The notes under the pieces: generated by a model
Seen by the model: the letters and a program-made list of their open reading frames with translations, nothing else
What the model was told of the DNA's origin: nothing
Databases searched by the model: none
Part shown: positions 1 through 12,000 of the stretch, one piece after another
How the letters are laid out: the number at the start of each line of letters is the position of its first letter
Position numbering within the stretch: the first letter of the stretch is position 1
Translations under genes and position numbers: made by a program
Source of the DNA: Plutella xylostella
Lineage: Eukaryota; Arthropoda; Insecta; Lepidoptera; Plutellidae
Length of the DNA stretch: 64,000 nt
Reading direction: 5' to 3'
Assembly: GCF_932276165.1 (NCBI RefSeq)
Contig: NC_063988.1
Location: 4,402,001-4,466,000 of the forward strand

Positions 1-3000
1 AATGAAACACGAAGTGCCTCCGAATCTTTTTGAGGTATGTACTTTTACGATGACGAACGTATCAATGATGTCGATTCTGAAGGCACAAAATTTCATTTTA
101 GCGATGTAAAACCATATATTTTGCCAGTGGAAAATGGAGGTTTACGAAAAACCTTACAGAGTTAAATTTTAAGCATTTAAGTTTTTTACAGCATTAAAAT
201 TATAATGTTTGTCTTCAGAATCGACATGAATGTTATTAGTGCTATGATCTGCGGTTGAATGTTAACACGCGTGTTCTTTTTCAGCCGTACATTGAAGAGA
301 TATTTCAACACCTACGAGGGGAGCCATTCAGACTGTTCTTAGAAAGGTGAATTGAATGTATTACTTTCATGTCGAATCTTATTAAATGGCTATTTACGTT
401 CTGTGTTTGTTCTGTTCAAGGAATTGTATATCTTATAAAGTGAGTGAAATACCTAAAATCGTATTGCGGATATCATCCTCATGGCGTGTTTTTGTAGGAA
501 ACAGATGTAAACCGCCATAGAAATATATTTGTCAGATATGAAGAAATAAAAGATACAGTCAAAAACTGGCTTCCAACCTGTAAAGCGCAATGTCGATTAT
601 AAGCCTGCCGGCTAAAAAAGTTAAAAACATAACCGAGTGGGCCTAACTACAATAACTCAATTTTTATTGACACTAACATCAAAAATTCCATTTCAGCGAC
701 AAATACACGCGGTTTTGCCAATGGAAAAACTTGGAGCTCAACATTCAGTTAACAATGAACGATTTCAGCGTCCATCGCATCATCGGTCGGGGTGGTTTTG
801 GTGAGGTAAGCTAAATTTAACTTTGTTTACCATAAACATGCTTTCAGCGGCTTTCTATGCCAAAACAGTTCTACAAACTTACAAATATCTAACCCGGCGA
901 GTGTGAACGAAAATGCACTCTAATACAGTAAGCTAGAGTGGAATAAATTGGTTTTATCGAAATTCGGTCGCGCAATGCTAATCGCCTGTGCGTGGTTTCT
1001 GAATTGAAGTCGCTAGCGCATTTTGTTCCATAAAACCGGCAAGGATTTATGACTTTCAAAACATACTGGCTCCGGATAAAAGGGAAACTATCGCTTCTAG
1101 GAAATATTAATGACAATCACGTGAGAGCGATAGCGGGTCTGGAAAAAATATACAGTTTCGCCAATTGAAAATAGAACTAAAACATTACAGATTAACGCTG
1201 AGTTGCAGAAAGTAACTTTAAACTAATTTCGATCTTAAATGTATAGCTGCCTTGCTCAGACAGTATACGGACAGAAATAGACACACATAGATTTAATACC
1301 GACATTATCTTAATGTTCCTTTGTGTAAATCAGGGTAAGAAAATGACTATTCATTAAATCATAATAGATAGGCATTCAAAAATGTCATCCTAACCTGTTT
1401 GCATACTAATAAATGTGTTAAACAACAGGTGTACGGGTGTCGGAAAGCGGACACGGGCAAGATGTACGCGATGAAATGCCTGGACAAGAAGCGGATCAAG
1501 ATGAAGCAGGGCGAGACGCTGGCGCTCAACGAGAGGATAATGCTGTCGCTCGTCAGCACTGGGGTGAGTATAGGTTCTAGAATAGTCTACAATATTCTTC
1601 TTCTTCTTCTTCCTAGCCTTTTCCTTATTTAGGGTCGGCTTTGTGCGTCTGGTCACGCCATTTTACCATATCCTCTGTCATATCCTCATTCACTCCAATA
1701 TATACTATTTATCGGGTTGGCCACTTACCCGACAACTCTCTCAGAACAAGCTTGCTTGTGTTGGGGTTGTCCAACCCGCACTGAAACTGCGTGGTGGACT
1801 AGGTAAACTACTAAACTCTTCATTCAAGGGATGTGATGGGTTGTGATGTGAAGATATTCAACATTTTACACCATGAAAGAAAATATTATAAAATAACAAC
1901 TTTTAAATAAAGCAGTACAAATACGCGGTCTTATAGCCTAAAGCAATCTAGGATAAGAGCCATAATATAAGATTTGTTGTGGGGTTTACGTAAAATTATG
2001 AAGGCTCCGAAGAATCAAATAGGTTCCATACAGGATCTATGTAACATTTACAGCTTTATTTCAGTATGCTCAGTTTCTCATAATCACTTAGTTAAATACA
2101 TATCTTAGTGAGCACACGTAAAAAAACAAATATTTTCTTTGAAAACCACTAAGTAAATGTTAGCACGAACGTAAAAAAATACATAAAACCGTTGCGTAAC
2201 TTCGGTGCGGGCCATTGATTGTTTATCTTTGGCCGATAAATATAGACGCTTGTAAAATCTCTTATTATACCTACTACACCTGCAAATACACATGATATTC
2301 TAAGCCAGAGCGCAGTGCCGAGCGTCGACCGCATCGTACCTATTTCTATTTCTGCAAATATTACATTCAGAAGATATCTACATGATGTACTGTCAAGCCG
2401 AGTGGAGTTTGCAACGTAGTATGTACTTAATCCGTGCATAGCGTCTTTTAGAAGGCATACATAAATTACGTGCTGATGAGTTTTGGGAAATAGTTTGATG
2501 AAATGTAGTTTAAACATACAAACATTGACCACATTCAGACGTCTATGTTGTGCATATTCTATTGTAATTTCTGTGTTTATGTGCAATAAAGAATTATCTA
2601 TCTATCTATCTATTCAGAGTATGAGAGATATTCTTATCTAAAAAAAATACACTTTGACTTCTAATCATAAAATGACTCTGCATAGGTACTGAATAATGGT
2701 GAAGTTCACTCATGTTATGTGCTACATGCTGGCTCATTACGAATTTCACTAAAACCCGGTTAATTAGAGTGGAGTGTGTTTCAGTGAATGTAACGGCCTG
2801 AGCCCCTTTACAGCCATTCAGGCACGGAACGGGGCAGAGGTGTGTGATGTATTCACACATCCTAACTAATATTATAAATGCGAAAATAACTGTGTCTATC
2901 TGTCTGTTACTCTTTCACGCCAAAACTACAGAATGGATCTGAATGAAATTTGGTATTCATATGGTCTAGACCCTGAGAAAGAACATAGGCTACTTTTTAT

Positions 3001-6000
3001 CCCGGAATTCCCACGGGAAAACTTTTTAAGACGAAGCGAAGCTCGCGGGAAAAGCTATTTGGTCATAGTTGTGGTTCGTTCCACATGGCCATAGGTATCT
3101 GGCTCATATCACATTGTTCAGTATGTAACACGTCATTGGCGATTCAGAGAAATAGCATAAAAGCGGATCGGATGGCATGAAAATTACACGAAATCCGATA
3201 TCCGATATGAAATTAAACGAAACATGCATGTTTTATTCGATTTTAAGTTAACGATTAATTGGTCGTTATCTGTTCGATCCTGCAGGTGTGCGAGTTTCTC
3301 TTGTAATAGGTCGAGAGTTGGCGAAATCAGCACGATGTCGTCCGCGTAGTCTAGGTCCTCTAGGACACCTGAAGCCCAGCTTATACCTCTCGGGATAGCA
3401 ACCACGTTCCTCATCACATCGTCAAGGAGAATAACAAATAGGAGCGGTGACAGGAGACATCCCTGCTTGACGCCAGCTGAAATGCGTATTGGGGCCCCAA
3501 GCTCTTTTTCGTGTACGACCCTACATGTACTGCCCTCGTATAGCGAGCGTATCACTTGGATGATGCAGGCTGGTATGCCTCTGCGTTGTAGACTTGACCA
3601 CAACGCGGTCCACTTCACGGTGTCGAAGGCTTTTTCGAAGTCTACAAAGGCCAGAAATAGCTCCGACTGCCATTCGACACATTGCTCAATAAGGACCCGT
3701 AGGGTGTTGGTGTGGTCAGTGCAGGAGCGTCCAGGGCGAAAGCCAGCCTGCTCATCTCTGAGGGTCACTGCTACTTTCGGCGCGATGCGGTTTAGCAGGA
3801 TCTTAGCTAAGACTTTGGCGGCAGCGGGCAGTAGCGTGATGCCGCGCCAGTTGTCGCATCGCGATGGGTCCCCCTTTTTTGGAACTTTCACCAGGAGTCC
3901 TTGTTTCCACTCAGCGGGTACTTGTCCGGCTTCCCAAATACGGGTCAAAAGGGGGAACAGTAAAGTAGCAGACATTGGAGCATCAGCCCTCAGCATATCT
4001 ACATGGATATTGTCGATACCTGGCGCCTTCCCCGGCTTCAGTGACTTCACAGCCGCAACTACTTCTTGGAAAGAGGGTGGCGCTGTTGGTATATCCAGAA
4101 GAATGGTGTCGTTGTCCATGCTGGTGGGCTCTTGTAGGTCTGTGCCCTGGGCTTGCTCTAGGAGACTAGAAAAGTGCTCTGTCCATCGCAGCAGCTGCTC
4201 GCTCTGGGTGCACAATAGACTGCCATCGCTGGCTCTGAGTGGCTTCCTCGCAGGTCGTGTGCGTCTTCCGCTGAGGCGTCGCGTCACGTCGTATAGCGCA
4301 CGCATGTCTTTGTGGCGAGCGGCTACGTTGGCACGGTCCGCCAACTCGTCTGCGGCTCTTCGGCGGTCTCGACGTGCGGTCCTCTTAATTTGTGAGCGGA
4401 GGTTGGCGTATCGGCTTCTTAGGCAAGATGCGTCCGGCTCCACTGCAGACAGTAGTTGGCCCTTGACTTGGTGCCGATCTTCAATTGCCTGCCACAGTTC
4501 TTGCGACATCCAGTTCTCTCTTTGAGGCTTGGAGTAGCCGAGCACCTCTTCCCCTGCGTTTGTGTAGGCGTTCCTTATGCGCGTCCAAGATCCGTCCATT
4601 TCCTCGTCCTCGAGTTCTTCTAGAAGTTCGTACTGATTCCGAAGGGATATGCGGAATTTCTCCCGCCATTCCGGGTCGCGGAGTTTTCGTACTTCGAAGC
4701 TTCTAGACGTCTGCTCAGGTTTACGGCTTGGGGTACACAACTTGAGGCGCACTTCTGCTACTACAAGGTGGTGGTCGCTATCCACGTCAGCACCGCGTCG
4801 GTTCCTCACATCCAGCAACGAGGATCTCCAGGAACGACTGATCGCAACATGGTCTATTTGGTTGCGGGTAACACCATCAGGGGATATCCATGTGACCTTA
4901 TGACACTCCTTATGTTTAAAAAGAGTGCCACCCACAACCAAATTCTGTGATGAACAGAGCTCGCCAAAAAGTTCTCCGTTCTCGTTCATATTTCCGGCAG
5001 CTCCTTCGGAGCCCATAAAATGTTCGCGGTTGGAATTGTCGTTACCCAGTTTTGCGTTGAAGTCTCCCATCAAGATGACGATGTCCTGCCTGGGGATGCT
5101 TCTGAGGGTGTGCTCAAGCTGCTCATAGAACGCCGTCTTAGCATCGTCTTTAGCAGAGTTAGTTGGAGCGTAGCATTGGACGATGCTAATTTTACGAGCG
5201 CGGGAGTCGAAACGTGCCGTGATTATGCGTTCCGAAACTGGCTTCCAACTCAACAGGCTCATCTTGGCACTGCGGCTTAAAAGTAGGCCAACTCCGAATT
5301 CACGGCTCGCATCCTCGTCTTCTTTGCCGCTGTACAATAGTGTGGTACTGTAATCTGCTGGATCTTCACCAAACCCATTCCATCTCGTCTCACTTAGTCC
5401 AAGTATGTGGATGCCGTAGTCGTTCATGACTTTTGCTACTTGGGGTAGCCTTTCAGGTCGAGCCATGGTCCTGACATTCCAGCACCCAATTCGTGTCCGT
5501 TTTCGAAAGCCAAAAGTCGTCGTATAAGCGGTCCGGTTATTATTGTTAAATGGAGAATTCTCAATCATCAAATGTTTTAAGGGTGTGCAGGTGATTAGCC
5601 CACAGCACCCCGATCACGACGATGGGGCTGCCATCTGTGCGTCCGTGCCCGCAGAGCCAGTCTGTTTAGGGGGTACCCCAAGGCTTCTGGCAGCCTGAGT
5701 GGTTTCATACGGAGTGTCCTTCTCCGGCCTGTTGGTCCGCGGGAACTATTTTATTTCATTCCTACCCTGCTACAGAAGTAGACGGGCGTGCCCCTATCCG
5801 CCACCTGGGGACGCGTCTCCTAGGAGTGAGGCTCTCCCGAAGAAGGAAGCCAGAGTAATGGGTCTGCGAATAAACCGACGCAAAACAGTCGATATGCGTA
5901 TCAAGGCTAAAACCTCGGACGCCTTAACACTCGATGACCAACGCTTGGACTCGGTCGATGCATTTACTTACCTCGGAAGCACGGTCACCCGTCAGGGAGG

Positions 6001-9000
6001 AGCAGATGAGGATAGAGAGCAGGATCAAGAAGGCGAAGGCTGCGTTTGCCCAGCTCAAACCTGTTTGGGACTCGAATGTGCTCACAAGGCGGATAAAAAT
6101 CTCCCTCTTCGACTCCATCGTGAAGTCCGTATTGCTCTTTGGTTGCGAAACGTGGAGAGTGACGAAAGGGCTGACGAACAAACTGCAAGTGTTCGTCAAT
6201 AAGTCCCTCAGGTCGATCCTACGCGTTTTCTGGCCGAAGACAATACGTAACGAAGATCTGTGGAAGCTGTGCCGACAATCTCCCATCGGCAAGGAAATTG
6301 CAAAGCGAAAGTGGAGATGGATTGGGCACACTGTACGGAGAGGAGCTACGAATGCCGCAACTATAGCCTTTGACTGGAGGCCACCAAATGGCAAACGCTC
6401 CCGGGGACGCCCTGTCCAAACATGGCGCCGAAGCGTCGAAAACGAGCTGCGAGCCGCTGGACTAAGCTGGAGTGAGGCCAAAAGTACAGCCGAAGATAGG
6501 CGGAAGTGGCGGACGTTAGTGGAGACCCTCTGCACCTCTGGGGTGCCATAGGACTGCAACATCTGTTCGATACCAGAATTTTTTAAGTTAATATTTATAC
6601 ATGTTTCATACATAGACCGTACCTAAATTATGCTTCATATATTTTCAAGACATTCTAATAAGAGGTACTTATCTACCATAATATTATGTACAAGATGATT
6701 GAAAATATTGGACAAATTCATATGCATTTTTTGGTATTTCGGTAATATGATCTTCAACAATTAAAAAAAAATCAAAATTACTGGTAAAATAAATTAGTTA
6801 ATTCATCAGAACACCTCTCTCTGTTTTTCACGAAGATTATGTTGCTATTTTATTGGTCGTGTCGTACCTCGGACATAGTGGCCATCAAACTTAATTTCCG
6901 ATTTTACATGACGGGTCGCATTTACATTTTAAAGGCTCCGGGTAAAAATTGGAGCGTGCTGCGAAGCCCTGACATCATGATAAACGAAAGGAACCGTTTT
7001 GAAATTTATTACCCTTTGCGAGTTGATAGGTTAAGTTAAAAATTCTAAGTATTTTATCATGTTCAGCGTTAAAATTTAATAGTGTTATAATAATAGACTT
7101 GAGCATTATGTAAGCGCTGACATTCAATTATGACTCGTTTTAAGAATTTCCTTTATTTATTTCTAATAATATACCTATAAAGATGTATAACAGGTTTGTT
7201 ATGCGTGCTATTTCTTATTTGATAAGCGTTCCGAAAAAAGCTGCGTGTTGAATCAAATAGCGATGGGCCAAACAAACTTAAAGTGTCGCATAATATGTAC
7301 CTATATATTTTATGGTAGGTATAAGTTATTTTTTTTTTTTAATAATATTTGACCTTTATTTGAACCACTTGCATATTCCCTATTGACACGAAACCTAGAA
7401 TTTGTTGCGCAATAATAAATATCTGTAGAAATTTGTATGATTTTCGAATTTTTGGTATTTATAACAGTATTTTTCTTAGCGTGTCGTATTATTTTACACC
7501 GACCGCAACTGAGAGATATTTAAAGAGTATTTTCTCCACAAATCGACTCGGTAAGTATAGCGCGAGACACAACGTGACGGCAAAATAACGTAAATCATCC
7601 TAATTGAATGAGCTAACACCCCAAATTACAACATGAAATCATTATTCCTTACGAGCTGCCGTAAAGAGGAGACTGCGGCGTGTAATAAATAAATACACCC
7701 AACACAAGTCAATGCGAGCGAAATTTCACTCTTGAGAGACAACACAGTTTCGAATTTGTCTCTCTTAGTAAATAGGTTAAGGAAGAGGCGGCATTGCGCA
7801 CGCTCCGTGGCAAAGGGCTCCGCGGTACGTAAGCTCTCTTTTATATCTACGCTTATGATGAGCCAAATTGTACCTTTGAGCCGCCCCCTGACCGCGTTAT
7901 TAGCACCGGGATCAACGCTTGTTAACCTGGAGAGTGACGCTCACTCGCTGACTCAAACATAATCAATATTCAGTTTAATATAGATTAGATTATGACGCTG
8001 TGATTGAATCGCGTTCTGATTGATGTAGGTGTTTACTTGCCCGCCTATAGTTTGATGTGATATGGCACCCGGGGACATAAACGATATCCGGCCAATTGGA
8101 CTGTAACGAATTGGCTCGCCCTCAATTTGTCCTCGCTGTCCAATTCCCTTCCGCTGCATTTCGTTTTATCATGCCAGCCGGCGCATTCGACTTTTTATTC
8201 CATGTCTCCTCTATGGGAAAATGTTGGGGTTTAGCAGGTGCCGACAGGAACGAGGATGTAGCAATAAATAAGTACAGGACATGGCAGCTGGCTCACGAGT
8301 TTTATCCTGCGTGACCTAAAATACTCTTCGCAAAGTTTAACGGTCGGATTTCGAAGCAAGTTTATAAATCGTTACAAACGGTCTGTCGCTTTGTGCCTAC
8401 ATTTACACTCTATGTATAACTACAGCTGTATGTAAAGCCAACTTGTGGCATGTATTTTCTTTTACTGTGACCTTGTTCGAAAAGTTGCGCTCTGTGCGAC
8501 TTCGTAATAAACGTTTTGGTTTTATGTTTACGGGCACACCAACTAGGCTTACAGTGTCGAGTCTGTGGACCATTCTTATCGATATTCGATTATGGGACAT
8601 TGCCGGCTGATCAGTATTCTCGTCGCTGCCCGTGTAGAACATTTATCTGACACACTGGCTCCGGACTAGACGAATATTAGATTTTCGTTGGCAAAATGCG
8701 CGGCTGTAGAAGCCTTGTCGGATCGGACGGTGACATTATCCGCAAGACGTCTAGATCTCTATTGTACGTGAAAGATCCGTTTAGGATGGCGTTATCAATA
8801 TGCTTTGCGGCGCAGGGGAGCGGAAACTCCTGGATTGTGTATTTAAGGAGGTCCTTTCATTTGAATGCACTCGTGCTCGTTACGCTCGATGACGAAGTTT
8901 ATCTGACAAGGGGTCGTCGGCCCACGTCGGCGCCGGCTCGTCTCGTCTCAAAACTCCTACAAATTATATGTATAAAATATATAATATATCTATGGGTATA

Positions 9001-12000
9001 TAAAATATTTGCTAAGCGAAGCTCTCTATACCAACCACGCTTCTGCACACCTTCTACGAGTAGCTAGATTCAACCCTATCTCGATATTCTCAGCGCTGCC
9101 GTCGCCTCCCAGACTAGATATTAAACTAATAAAACCAAAACTCACATTTGATGGTATTTCGCTAAGAAAAACATCTCAAGATCCAGATATATTTATTTAC
9201 CTTCGCTTATAACTGGTCTGTAGTTCTTTTATTGGGCTGTTTGATGAGAATTAAGGTGATTCCAACTTTGGAGACCTGACGACAGAGTATAAAGATGATC
9301 CTTCAGATGTCCTTTTGTTCGGGCGCTTGTGTAAATACGTTGGTCACGTTGGTGCTGCGGTTGTATATTTTTCTCTCCTGTAATTTATGCCGATTCAGGC
9401 GTCCTCGATATAATTTAGCATTGCAATATTTTCTCATGATACGTCGCGGTAACAAAGGCGTGCTTGCGGCAGTAAAGTGCTCGGTGCCACAATATTGTCG
9501 TTCCCGAGACTGCTTTATTGAGTCGAATGACGCGGCCGCTAAGCTATATTTATCATGAATCACGATTACTGAGCGTCTGTGTGTTATCTCCAACCGGCCT
9601 GCTGAGCGAGAAGATCATAAATGGCCAATCTCCAGTCTGGAAGGGAGATAGCTAACCGCTCTGTTTGCAATGTGAGCTATGAGCTTTTGAAAAAAAACTG
9701 AAAATATTTTGTCTTCACTTTATAATTTCTTGATATATTGCGATTTTATTTGGATAAGAATGCACTATTACTATAGAGCGTTTAATAATGTGTGGTTTGT
9801 TACATGATTTTATCGTAATCCTACGATACAGGATGGACATATTCATATGTATATTTGCATGACGTAGGTATATCCACCTTCTATGAAAGATACCAACAAA
9901 ACAGTTACTGTAATTGCCAGCAATTTTTTGAATAATCGTCCTTATTCAGATGAACTGCCTCTTGTACTGCTCGTTTATCGCGTATGTATACGTTCCGTTC
10001 AGCTTACAAGAGTTTCAAGCTCACCGCCACCATTTGCCTTGTCATTGAATAACCGTCCTTATTCCCTCCCCAGGTGGACTGCCCGTTCATAGTCTGCATG
10101 ACGTACGCGTTCCACACTCCGGACAAGCTGTGCTTCATCCTGGACCTGATGAACGGGGGCGACCTGCACTACCACCTGTCTCAGCACGGCGTGTTTAACG
10201 AGGCCGAGATGAAGTTCTACGCCGCTGAGGTCATACTGGGTATGTGGTGTTGCTGCAGCTATCCTACCTCACTGGGGTCGCCAGATCGGCAATGAATGGA
10301 CGATATGGAACGGCAATGGCAGGTGGAACTTTATCATCGCTCGCGAGTTATAATTTGGTAAGTATATAAAGTATAATAAAATCATTTGTTAGTCGTATAC
10401 CTCGAAATCAAAAAATCCTTGTAGCTTTTCACGTATTCGCATTTCACCGTGATAGCGTTTTTTGTTGTAGCGTATAATATCGGTAGTATATTTTGTTACT
10501 AGCATATATTTTTACAACAGTAGCAAATTTTGATGTAGCATGTATTATCAATAGCTTATTTATTAAGCTGCATATATTTTGAATAGCAAGTAAGTATTTT
10601 TTGTCGCATCTTATTTGGGTCGCATATTGTTGTAGTGTAAAAGAAATATCGCGATATGTACCTAATAATGCATTACAAACAAATATCTATCAAGGTGAAA
10701 AGCGACTACAGTGAAGACAGGCAGGTAAGTAAATCTACTATGATTTTTTTCAGACAATTGTCAGTAGCGATCGAAAATTATACTACAAGAATAAAAATAC
10801 TACGTATAATAATATACGGCTAACAAACGAATAAAATATGGTATAGTAGGAAGTTGAAAGGGGCCGACTCAAGGGCTCATTCTGAACATAAATTTTTGCA
10901 CTTATTTATAGCATATAAACTTTATTGTAAACAAATAAAACTAGGGCTAATTTTGTCTAGGGTTAAAGTGTCCTCTTTCTATCATCATTCATATTTATGA
11001 GTGTATGAAGTAAAAGTATCAAATTCGCATGTCTTACGTCAATGAATAAAGCTGCAATTTGAGAAACACTTAAATCATGCTGTGACGCTGGACTGTGGTC
11101 GTCACTCATAGATAGATTAGATACCTATTAAACTCATAACCATAACATGTATTTAACGCTCATAATTTTACATGTAGGTAATCTGTACCGACATAAGATC
11201 ATGTGATCAGGGGGGCTTGTCGCTCACGTCCGTAGGTACAAACCCTAGTTACCCTACACGTGCCCCCTGGGTGGTGCTAACGAGTGACAACGCCGAATGT
11301 CGGGCGGCGGTAAATCGACCCGACCTCCTCTCCTAGCAGAGGCGGCGATCTCCCGCCGTAAAAAAGGAGAATCACCAACACGCCTGCCAAGCGCGGTGAT
11401 TATGGCAAATACACCTCCTAATGATGGAAAAAACAAAGCCCCGGCCCCCAGTCCCCGGCAGCCCCGCTATCCCGGACTCCGGTAGCGGTCACGGTAACGG
11501 CGGGGCAGGGGGTGCGAAGAATCTCCGGCAGAGAGTCGGCTACCAGCCCAACCGACCCTTGCACCTGGCAACATATAACGCACGGACACTGAGGGAAGAC
11601 GTGAAGATAGAGGAGCTGGAAGAGGAAATCAGCAAGTTAAAATGGGACATTATAGGGTTATCCGAAGTCCGACGAGAGGGAGAGGATACGGAAATTCTCC
11701 AGTCCGGAAACTTGCTGTACCACCGGGAGGGCGACCAACTGTCCCAAGGGGGTGTCGGGTTCATAGTCAACAAGTCCCTCGTCAACAACATCGTTGAAAT
11801 CGGAAGTGTGTCGACACGGGTTGCGTACCTCATCCTGAGAATATCTAAACGATACTCAATGAAGGTCATACAGGTTTACGCACCCACATCTAAGCACACC
11901 GATGATGAGGTCGAACTTGCGTATGAAGACGTATCGTCTGCCCTGCGTAAGTTCACTACTCATTTCACGGTGGTGATGGGAGACTTTAACGCGAAACTCG

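Larger units (their letters stand above)
3279..6560. mobile_element. RTE-like LINE with twin-primed 5' inversion, flanked by 11-bp TSD
   Basis: Both pieces of one LINE lie between direct repeats ATCTGTTCGAT at 3268-3278 and 6561-6571. The left piece (about 3279-5845) is on the minus strand and runs from mid-RT back through the endonuclease to a GC-rich 5' UTR. The right piece (about 5846-6560) is on the plus strand and carries the remaining RT and C-terminus. The break falls just after the minus ORF's LAHLQ, and the plus piece resumes near EARVMGLRIN, so little is lost. This is the structure left by twin priming during target-primed reverse transcription. The element ends 9 nt after its stop codon, with no poly(A). 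Confidence 0.85.

Noticed and set aside
2149..2586. A 145-codon minus-strand frame
   Set aside because: No domain or codon bias; it runs into the AATAAA/ATCT tail of a LINE end.
3467..4525. A 352-codon open frame on the plus strand
   Set aside because: It is the antisense shadow of the LINE endonuclease/RT on the minus strand; the translation has no domain.
3184..6551. Two unrelated LINE fragments in opposite orientation
   Set aside because: Shared target-site duplication at the outer ends and a continuous RT break point show a single insertion with inversion.
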